NCBI RefSeq assembly: GCF_003053745.1
Contig: NZ_QAYE01000005.1
Coordinates: forward strand, 62,001-126,000
Reading direction: 5' to 3'
Source of the DNA: Sphingomonas faeni
GTDB taxonomy: Bacteria > Pseudomonadota > Alphaproteobacteria > Sphingomonadales > Sphingomonadaceae
Length of the DNA: 64,000 bases
Shown one piece after another: positions 58,146-64,000 of this stretch. The position numbers and the translations under genes were made by a program. The stretch's first letter is position 1. Every line of letters starts with the position of its first letter. A model generated the notes under the pieces. That model saw nothing but the letters and a program-made list of their open reading frames with translations. It made no database searches and was not told the origin of the DNA.

Positions 58146-58943
58146 ATGATACCAGTATCCAAACCCGATGGCGTTCGGCCCGGTGGCTGTGTCGGATGCC
58201 GTGATGGTGCCGGCCTGTCGTTTGCCTTCTCGATGGCGTTCCAGCCGATCGTCGACGTCGAGACCGAGACCGTCTTCGCCTACGAAGCGCTCGTGCGTGG
58301 TCCCGAGGGTCAGTCGGCGGCGAGCGTCTTGTCGCAGGTCGATGGCGCGAATCTGTACGCGTTCGACCAGCAATGCCGGGTGCGCGCGATCGAGGCTTCG
58401 GTGAAGGCCGGGCTGCTCGATACGCCCGCCCGACTGTCGATCAACTTCCTCCCGAACGCGGTCTATTCGCCGGCCGCGTGCATCCAGTTGACGCTCAAGA
58501 CCGCGGGCGCCGTCGGGATGCCGACCGATCGCCTCATCTTCGAGTTCACCGAGAACGAGGAGATGCTCGACCCCGCGCATGTCGCGAACATCATCGCGAC
58601 GTATCAGAAGATGGGTTTCGGCACCGCGCTCGACGATTTCGGTGCAGGGCATGCCGGATTGAACCTGCTCGCGCGGTTCCAGCCGGACATCATCAAGCTC
58701 GACATGGAGCTGATTCGCGACATCGATACGAGCCTGCCGCGGCGGATGATCGTCGAGGGTATGCTGCGGATGTGCACCGCGCTGGGGATCACGGTGATTG
58801 CCGAGGGGGTGGAGACGCTTGGCGAATTCGAGGCGCTGCGTGGTTTGGGCGTACGGTATATCCAAGGGTATTTCCTGGCGAAACCGGCGTTCGAAGCGCT
58901 GCCTGCGGTGACGTGGCCCGAGAAGCAACTGATCGCGGTTTAA
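58146..58943 (+). CDS. Stand-alone EAL domain c-di-GMP phosphodiesterase
   Basis: A 265-aa protein consisting of an EAL domain (about 25-255) after a short N-terminus with a CxxC pair (GGCVGCRDG). Residues for Mg and c-di-GMP are present: EALVRG (47-52), NFLPN, FEFTE, DDFGAG (about 162-167), IKLD, AEGVET (about 219-224) and QGYFLAKP. It is therefore expected to be active. The short form and N-terminal cysteines recall blue-light or redox-linked EAL proteins, but no BLUF domain is present. It is read alone and ends at a hairpin before convergent rdgB. Confidence 0.9.
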   Translation: MIPVSKPDGVRPGGCVGCRDGAGLSFAFSMAFQPIVDVETETVFAYEALVRGPEGQSAASVLSQVDGANLYAFDQQCRVRAIEASVKAGLLDTPARLSINFLPNAVYSPAACIQLTLKTAGAVGMPTDRLIFEFTENEEMLDPAHVANIIATYQKMGFGTALDDFGAGHAGLNLLARFQPDIIKLDMELIRDIDTSLPRRMIVEGMLRMCTALGITVIAEGVETLGEFEALRGLGVRYIQGYFLAKPAFEALPAVTWPEKQLIAV

Positions 58944-58961
58944 ACAGGGTCAGCCCCTATC

Positions 58962-59039
58962 GTTCTCCCGCGAAGGCGGGAGCCCAGGTTCACGAGCGGG
59001 ACATTCGTGGCTCCTGGCCCCCCGCTTTCGCGGGGGAAC
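58962..59039. repeat. Hairpin element, family B-prime copy 2
   Basis: Outer arms GTTCTCCCGCGAAGGCGGGA and CCCCCCGCTTTCGCGGGGGA. The inner segment (GGTTCACGAGCGGGACATTC...GTGGCTCCTGG) is like that at 34366-34441. It sits between convergent EAL and rdgB genes. Confidence 0.9.
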
Positions 59040-59053
59040 GGGAAGTAAGTCTC

Positions 59054-59689
59054 TCAGAACACTGCGGCTTCCAGCAACTTGAACGCCTCGTTCCGATGGC
59101 TGATCGCGTTCTTCGTCTCGTGCGGCAGTTCGGCATAGGTCTGGTCGTAGCCCAGCGGCACAAACACCGGATCATACCCGAACCCGACATTCCCACGCGG
59201 CGGCCAGACGAGCGTCCCCTCGGCACGCCCCTCGAACCATTCGACATGACCGTCCGGCCAAGCCAGCGCCAGCACGCTAACGAAATGCGCGCCGCGCGTC
59301 GCATCCGGCCCCTTGGCGATGACCGCGTCCTCGACCTTCTGCATCGCCATGTTCCAGTCGCGACCGTTCGGGGTCTCCGCCCAGTCGGCGGTGTAGACGC
59401 CCGGATCGCCGTTCAGCGCGTCGACGCACAGCCCGCTATCGTCCGCGAGGGCGGGGTAGCCCGACAGGTCGGCGGCCGAGCGCGCCTTCAGCTCGGCGTT
59501 CGCGAAGAAGGTCGTGCCCGTCTCGACGGGCTCCGGCAGGTCGAGCTCGGCGGCGGAGACGACTTCGAGCCCCCGCCCTTCGAGCAAGGCAGCGATCTCG
59601 CGAACCTTGCCCTTGTTGTGGCTGGCGATGACCAGCTTGCCGGGAGCGAGCTTGCGGATCGCCTGCGGTTCCTTGCCTTCGCCGCTCAC
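59054..59689 (-). CDS. rdgB: Non-canonical purine NTP pyrophosphatase RdgB
   Basis: A 211-aa HAM1-like enzyme that hydrolyses dITP/XTP and so prevents incorporation of deaminated purines. The N-terminal [12 protein letters not shown] near 21-32, [13 protein letters not shown] near 82-94, and [19 protein letters not shown] near 170-188 are family motifs. Start is GTG 59689, overlapping the rph stop in GTGA. The rph-rdgB pair is a classic operon. Confidence 0.95.
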   Translation of the reverse strand: MSGEGKEPQAIRKLAPGKLVIASHNKGKVREIAALLEGRGLEVVSAAELDLPEPVETGTTFFANAELKARSAADLSGYPALADDSGLCVDALNGDPGVYTADWAETPNGRDWNMAMQKVEDAVIAKGPDATRGAHFVSVLALAWPDGHVEWFEGRAEGTLVWPPRGNVGFGYDPVFVPLGYDQTYAELPHETKNAISHRNEAFKLLEAAVF

Positions 59690-60402
59690 TTGGCGACAGC
59701 CTTGGCTTGCGCCGCGAAGATGTCGGTGCAGCCGATCCGCGCGAGGCGGAGCAGGCGAAGCAGCGCCTCCTCGTCATAGGTCGCGCCCTCGGCGGTCGCC
59801 TGCGCCTCGGCGATGTTGCCGTTTTCGAGCAGTACGAAGTTCGCATCCGCATCCGCGCCCGAATCCTCGATATAGTCGAGGTCGAGCACCGGATTGCCCT
59901 GGTAGATGCCGCAGCTGATCGCCGCGACCTTCTGCGTCAGCGGGTCGGCGGTCAGCTTGCCGCTCGCGAGCAGGCCGTCGATCGCGAGCCGCAGCGCGAC
60001 CCAGCCGCCCGAGATCGACGCGGTGCGCGTGCCGCCATCCGCCTGGATCACGTCGCAGTCGATCACGATCTGGCGCTCGCCGAGCAGCTTCAGGTCGACG
60101 ACCGCGCGAAGCGAACGCCCGATCAGCCGCTGAATTTCCTGCGTGCGCCCCGACTGCTTGCCCTTGGCGGCCTCGCGGTTGTTGCGCGTGTTGGTGGCGC
60201 GCGGGAGCATGCCGTATTCCGCTGTCACCCAGCCTTCGCCCTTGCCGCGCATGAACGGCGGGACCTTCTCCTCGACGCTGGCGGTGACGAGCACTTTCGT
60301 GTCGCCGAAGCCGATCAGGACGGAGCCTTCGGCATGCTTGGTGAAGCGCGGCTCGATCGTGATCGCACGCATCTGGTCTGGGGCGCGGCCGGATGGGCGC
60401 AT
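59686..60402 (-). CDS. rph: Ribonuclease PH
   Basis: A 238-aa phosphorolytic 3'-5' exoribonuclease that trims tRNA 3' ends. Seen are [40 protein letters not shown] (about 32-70), [16 protein letters not shown] (phosphate-binding arginines) and the RNase PH motif [22 protein letters not shown] is 8 nt upstream. First gene of rph-rdgB, and divergent from hrcA. Confidence 0.96.
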   Translation of the reverse strand: MRPSGRAPDQMRAITIEPRFTKHAEGSVLIGFGDTKVLVTASVEEKVPPFMRGKGEGWVTAEYGMLPRATNTRNNREAAKGKQSGRTQEIQRLIGRSLRAVVDLKLLGERQIVIDCDVIQADGGTRTASISGGWVALRLAIDGLLASGKLTADPLTQKVAAISCGIYQGNPVLDLDYIEDSGADADANFVLLENGNIAEAQATAEGATYDEEALLRLLRLARIGCTDIFAAQAKAVAK

Positions 60403-60479
60403 AGTCTTATCCTAACGGGAGTGAGTGGTTGCCCGCTGCCTAGCCTTTCGTTTGGTCGCTCGCCAGCCCAACCACCGCC

Positions 60480-60560
60480 GTCATCCTGACGAAAGTCAGG
60501 ACCCAGGGTAACCGAGTGCTATCCTTCGTGGCTCTGGATCCTGACTTTCGTCAGGATGAC
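60480..60560. repeat. Hairpin element, GTCAT-bounded type, copy 2
   Basis: GTCATCCTGACGAAAGTCAG and its complement at the right end pair over about 30 bp (with ACCCAGG/TCTGGAT interior). The boundary matches the elements at 40851 and 63933. It lies in the 215-nt divergent region between rph and hrcA. Confidence 0.93.
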
Positions 60561-60617
60561 GGGTGAGGAGGGTGCATTCCTCTTTGTACGCCTGTCGATC
60601 CGCCCTAGATCAAAGCG

Positions 60618-61661
60618 ATGGCCACGCCCCCCGTCACCGAACTGACCGATCGCGCGCGCGACATTTTTCGCGCCGTCGTCGACAGCTACCTCGCCAGCGG
60701 CACGCCGGTCGGGTCGAAGACGATCGCGCAACTGACCGGCCTCAGCCTTTCGCCCGCCTCGATTCGCGGGGTCATGGGCGAGCTCGAAGGCCTCGGCTTG
60801 CTTGCCAGCCCGCATACCAGCGCGGGCCGGATGCCGACCGACCGGGGCCTGCGGCTGTTCGTCGACGGCATGATGCAGGCGATGGAACCGTCGTTCGAGG
60901 AACGCCAGACGATCGAGGCGCGTGCGGGCGTCGGTGGCCCGGTCGAGGAGGCGCTCGCCGCCACCACGCTCGCGCTCTCCGGGCTGTCGGCCTGCGCCGG
61001 GCTGGTGATGGTGCCCAAGCGCGAACTGAAGCTGCGCCAGATCGCGTTCGTCGCGTTGTCGCCCGAACAGGCGCTGGCGGTGCTGGTCAGCGAGGACGGC
61101 TCGGTCGAGAACCGCGTGATCGCGCTGCCGAAGGGCATGTCGCCGTCGGCGCTGGTCGAGGCGGGCAACTACATGTCGGCGACGCTCGGCGGCCTGACGC
61201 TGGCGGATGCGCGGACCCGGATCGAGCGCGAGCTGGCGGACGGGCAGGCGGCGCTCGACGGCGCGGCGCGGACGCTGGTCGAGCGTGGGATCGCGGTGTG
61301 GAGCGAGGATGCGGATCGCCGCCCGGTGCTGATCGTGCGCGGGCAGGGACGGCTGATCGACGCCGCCGCCGCCGCCGACCTCGACCGGGTCCGCGACCTC
61401 CTCGACGATCTAGAGGGAAAGCAGGAAGTCGCATCGCTTCTGGACAGCGCGCGGGCCGGTGATTCGACACGAATTTTCATTGGCGCGGAGACCAAACTGT
61501 TCGCGTTGTCAGGGTCTTCGGTGATCGCCCGACCGTTCCGCGGATTGGACGGTCGGGTGGTCGGCGTGGTCGGCGTGATCGGCCCCACGCGGTTGAACTA
61601 TGCGCGCGTCGTGCCCATGGTGGATTTCACGGCTGCAACGCTCGCCCGGTTGATGGGTTGA
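60618..61661 (+). CDS. hrcA: Heat-inducible transcription repressor HrcA
   Basis: A 347-aa repressor that binds CIRCE operators upstream of groESL in other bacteria. The winged-helix N-terminus (about 5-75: LTDRARDIFRAVVDSYLASGTPVGSKTIAQ, LSPASIRGVMGELE) is typical, and FIGAETK / GVVGVIGPTRLNYARVVPMVDF near the end is the HrcA signature. It is 25 nt upstream of grpE. No CIRCE was seen before either gene. Confidence 0.94.
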   Translation: MATPPVTELTDRARDIFRAVVDSYLASGTPVGSKTIAQLTGLSLSPASIRGVMGELEGLGLLASPHTSAGRMPTDRGLRLFVDGMMQAMEPSFEERQTIEARAGVGGPVEEALAATTLALSGLSACAGLVMVPKRELKLRQIAFVALSPEQALAVLVSEDGSVENRVIALPKGMSPSALVEAGNYMSATLGGLTLADARTRIERELADGQAALDGAARTLVERGIAVWSEDADRRPVLIVRGQGRLIDAAAAADLDRVRDLLDDLEGKQEVASLLDSARAGDSTRIFIGAETKLFALSGSSVIARPFRGLDGRVVGVVGVIGPTRLNYARVVPMVDFTAATLARLMG

Positions 61662-61686
61662 GCCGGCCCAAATTATAGGGAAAACC

Positions 61687-62226
61687 ATGTCCGACATCGA
61701 CCAGAACACGCCTGCAGACCTGCGCGAAGAGACCGCCGAAGCCGCGCCTGAGGTGGCCTCGAACGACCGCGTCGCCGAGCTCGAGAATCAGCTCGCCGAA
61801 GCCAAGCAGAACGTCCTCTACGCGCAGGCCGAGATCCAGAACGTCCGCCGCCGCGCGGAGAAGGAAGCGCAGGACGCGCGCGCCTATGCCGCGACGGCAT
61901 TTGCGCGCGACGTGCTGTCGGTTGCCGACAACCTGTCGCGCGGCCTGTCGGCGATCCCCGCGGACCTGCGTGCGGATGACAAGATGAAGGGCCTCGTCAC
62001 CGGGCTCGAAGCGACTGGTCGCGAGCTGGAGAGCGTGTTCCAGCGCCACGGCATCACCAAGATCGCGGCCGAGGGCCAGATGCTCGATCCGAACAAGCAC
62101 CAGGCGATGCTGGAAATGCCGAGCGACCAGCCGCCAGGCACGATCGTCCAGGAGATGCAGGCGGGCTACATGATCAAGGACCGCCTGCTGCGTCCCGCCA
62201 TGGTCGGCGTCGCCAAAGCTGGCTGA
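61687..62226 (+). CDS. grpE: GrpE nucleotide exchange factor
   Basis: A 179-aa cochaperone that releases ADP from DnaK. The coiled coil spans about 25-65 (VAELENQLAEAKQNVLYAQAEIQNVRRRAEKE), and the C-terminal beta domain has the motif VLQEMQAGYMIKDRLLRPAMVGVAK. RBS AGGGAAA is before ATG. It follows hrcA. dnaK and dnaJ are not in the window. Confidence 0.95.
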   Translation: MSDIDQNTPADLREETAEAAPEVASNDRVAELENQLAEAKQNVLYAQAEIQNVRRRAEKEAQDARAYAATAFARDVLSVADNLSRGLSAIPADLRADDKMKGLVTGLEATGRELESVFQRHGITKIAAEGQMLDPNKHQAMLEMPSDQPPGTIVQEMQAGYMIKDRLLRPAMVGVAKAG

Positions 62227-62236
62227 CACCGTCTTG

Positions 62237-62345
62237 CTCCCCTCCCTGACAGGGAGGGGCTGGGGGTGGGTCGGCCAGTTGGCTATCGGTGCGCCCGCCC
62301 CAGACCGACCCACCCCCGACCCCTCCCTTCCAGGGAGGGGGGAGA
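62237..62345. repeat. Hairpin element, family E copy 4
   Basis: Arms CTCCCTGACAGGGAGGGGCT and CCCCTCCCTTCCAGGGAGGG with GGGGGTGGGTCGG/CCGACCCACCCCC. It begins 11 nt after the grpE stop and ends 7 nt before the threonine synthase ATG, so its GGGGGGAGAG end serves as RBS. Confidence 0.92.
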
Positions 62346-62351
62346 GCAGCG

Positions 62352-63575
62352 ATGAACCAGAACCTCACGACCGATCGCCAGACCTTCGTCACGCATCTCG
62401 AATGCTCGATCACCGGCGAGCGGTACGAGGCGGATCAGCTTCATGGGCTGTCGCGTGCGGGGCGGCCGTTGCTAGTGCGCTACGACCTCGACGCCGTGCG
62501 ATCGACGATTTCGCGAGACACGATCGAGGCTCGGCCGACAGACCTGTGGCGCTGGCGCGAACTGCTTCCCGTGCGCCACACGTCCAACATCGTCAGCCTC
62601 GGCGAGATCGAGACGCCGCTGGTGCCGCTGACCAAGTCCGGCGGCCCCAACGTGTTGGTCAAGGACGAAGGCCGCCTCCCAACCGGCAGCTTCAAAGCTC
62701 GAGGCCTCGTCATGGCCGTCGCGATGGCGAAGGAGTTGGGCGTCACGAAGATCGCGATGCCGACCAACGGCAATGCGGGCGCGGCGCTGGCGGCGTACGC
62801 CACCCGCTGCGGGATCGAGACGATCGTGTTCTGCCCCGACGACACGCCCGAGATCAACGTCCGCGAGATTGCGATGCAGGGCGCGCGCGTCTGGCGGGTC
62901 AACGGGTTGATCGACGATTGCGGCGCGATCGTGGGGAAGGGCGCCGCGGAAGGCCGCTGGTTCGATTTCTCGACGCTCAAGGAGCCCTATCGGATCGAGG
63001 GCAAGAAGACGATGGGGCTCGAACTCGCCGCGCAGTTCGGCTGGAAACTGCCCGACGCGATCTTCTACCCGACTGGCGGCGGCACCGGGCTGATCGGCAT
63101 GTGGAAGGCGTTCGACGAACTCGAGAAGCTCGGCTGGATCGGCTCCGAGCGCCCGAAGATGTTCGCGGTGCAGGCGAGCGGCTGCGCGCCGATCGTCCGC
63201 GCGTTCGAGGCGGGCGAGGAGCATGCCGAACGTTGGGAAGATGCGAGCACCGTCGCGGCGGGCATTCGCGTGCCGAAGGCGGTCGGTGACTTCCTGATCC
63301 TCCGCGCGGTACGCGAGAGCGGCGGGCAGGCATTGGCGGTCGGCGATCCGGCGATCCTGAAGGCGGTCGATGCGGCGGCGAAGCAGGACGGGCTGCTGCT
63401 GTGCCCCGAGGGCGGTGCGACGTTGGCCGCCTATCATCAGGCGCTGAACACCGGGTTGGTCGACGAGGACGACAAGGTCGTTCTTTTCAACTGCGCGTCC
63501 GGACTGAAATATCCGATGCCCGAGGCACCGCAAGCGCTTGATAGGACACGACCTATCGATTTCGACGCGCTGTAA
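62352..63575 (+). CDS. thrC: Threonine synthase
   Basis: A 407-aa PLP enzyme that converts O-phosphohomoserine to threonine. The N-terminal segment with LECSITGERYEADQLHGLSRAGRPLLVRYDL (about 16-46) is typical of the shorter threonine synthase type. The PLP lysine is Lys115 in TGSFKARG, PTNGNAGAALAAYA near 147-160 binds PLP phosphate with GGGTG near 242-246. Pyridoxal-dependent relatives such as threonine dehydratase are less likely because of the N-terminal domain. The ATG lies 7 nt from a family E hairpin. Confidence 0.9.
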   Translation: MNQNLTTDRQTFVTHLECSITGERYEADQLHGLSRAGRPLLVRYDLDAVRSTISRDTIEARPTDLWRWRELLPVRHTSNIVSLGEIETPLVPLTKSGGPNVLVKDEGRLPTGSFKARGLVMAVAMAKELGVTKIAMPTNGNAGAALAAYATRCGIETIVFCPDDTPEINVREIAMQGARVWRVNGLIDDCGAIVGKGAAEGRWFDFSTLKEPYRIEGKKTMGLELAAQFGWKLPDAIFYPTGGGTGLIGMWKAFDELEKLGWIGSERPKMFAVQASGCAPIVRAFEAGEEHAERWEDASTVAAGIRVPKAVGDFLILRAVRESGGQALAVGDPAILKAVDAAAKQDGLLLCPEGGATLAAYHQALNTGLVDEDDKVVLFNCASGLKYPMPEAPQALDRTRPIDFDAL

Positions 63576-63682
63576 ACGGCGCATTTCTGCCGATCGGGTG
63601 GGTCTCGATCTACCAGATCGGTGGTTGAAATTGATCCATGTTGGCTGCAACGGGGCGCCCTTATTTACAAAAGGGGTTCCCA

Positions 63683-63922
63683 ATGCAGAAAATCGTCCAG
63701 GTCGTTTGCGTCGTGCTCATCGCGGCGGCGGTGATGTTCGGCGGACGTTGGTACATGTACGTTGCGCAGGGTTCGAGCCCGTATGACGAGGTCGGCATCG
63801 CGTTGAACGGCTACGCGCCGGGACCGATGCGCGCCTGGGGCTGCCACAAGATGCAGGCGCGGTTCCCGGGCCAGTTGCCGCCTTATGGGTGTGCCGGGGC
63901 GGATGGGCGTAACTGGCTGTAA
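63683..63922 (+). CDS. Small single-pass membrane protein
   Basis: A 79-aa ORF with an N-terminal hydrophobic segment (about 4-20) that could be an anchor or signal, then a polar ~55-residue tail with two cysteines (AWGCHKM, PYGCAGADG). ATG 63683 is preceded by AAAGGGG. The tail would face the periplasm. I do not recognise the family. The RBS and codon use support a real gene. Confidence 0.6.
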   Translation: MQKIVQVVCVVLIAAAVMFGGRWYMYVAQGSSPYDEVGIALNGYAPGPMRAWGCHKMQARFPGQLPPYGCAGADGRNWL

Positions 63923-63932
63923 CAAAACGTCC

Positions 63933-64000
63933 GTCATCCCAGCGAAAGCTGGCATCTCCCCGTGATAGCGCGCGCCCTCGCCGCTTGAGATCCCAGCTTT
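63933..64000. repeat. Hairpin element, GTCAT-bounded type, copy 3 (cut by window end)
   Basis: The left arm GTCATCCCAGCGAAAGCTGG is followed by ATCTCCC. The last visible bases (GAGATCCCAGCTTT) are the start of its complementary arm. The element should continue about 13 nt past the window with CGCTGGGATGAC-like sequence. Confidence 0.85.

Overview
The window is GC-rich chromosomal DNA that looks like a Sphingomonas-type alphaproteobacterium (Sphingomonadales). This rests on gene content and order, not on a database search. Supporting signs are the N-formylglutamate amidohydrolase/cpdR pair, phaR beside a PhaC-like hydrolase, a split ATP synthase locus (atpHAGDC without the Fo genes), three TonB-dependent receptors, very dense coding and short intergenic spacers. 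Nearly all genes are housekeeping or ordinary metabolism. I see no prophage, no insertion sequence, no CRISPR array and no recognisable defence island.

Layout: (1) 1-4.9 kb: the end of a biotin operon (bioF, bioD cut by the window edge), then galactose catabolism by the De Ley-Doudoroff route (dgoA, dgoK, a GntR regulator, galactose 1-dehydrogenase). (2) 5-15.5 kb: an Mfd-like helicase, N-formylglutamate amidohydrolase, cpdR, tRNA-Val(GAC) with a terminator, a catalase-like/royal-jelly-like/alpha-beta hydrolase operon in which two genes are fused in frame, and msrB, SDR and small membrane proteins. (3) 15.5-22.8 kb: a TonB receptor, then a cobalamin riboswitch driving btuB-btuF-btuC-btuD. (4) 22.8-31.5 kb: alr, a 2OG-Fe(II) oxygenase, a very large TonB receptor, and a thiolase/PhaC-like/phaR group. 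(5) 31.5-41 kb: membrane glycosyltransferase, two-lobed aspartic protease with PDZ, cpaF, trypsin-like membrane protease, ada, SDR, dienelactone hydrolase. (6) 41-46.2 kb: atpHAGDC. (7) 46.2-58 kb: acyltransferase, priA, GGDEF protein, xerC, dedA, gshB-yraN-rsmI with divergent lppC, hemW, a CAP-domain lipoprotein. (8) 58-64 kb: EAL protein, rdgB-rph, hrcA-grpE, threonine synthase and a small membrane protein.

The most striking structure is not a gene. At least 17 long hairpin-forming elements of about 50-110 bp occupy intergenic gaps, roughly one per 4 kb. They fall into several sequence families. One family has five copies with a conserved inner loop, another has two copies identical over 61 nt that lie 22 kb apart, and one copy is a 53-bp palindrome that is perfect apart from its central base. 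Several sit inside operons (btuF/btuC, atpA/atpG, atpD/atpC, grpE/thrC), and some appear to supply the ribosome-binding sequence of the next gene.

Other points worth a second look are the in-frame alpha/beta hydrolase-royal-jelly fusion, an Mfd that is short and outside its usual neighbourhood, operator-like palindromes upstream of the 1112-aa TonB receptor, an epsilon subunit of ATP synthase that lacks its C-terminal domain, and the rsmI/lppC start codons that share CATG palindromes.
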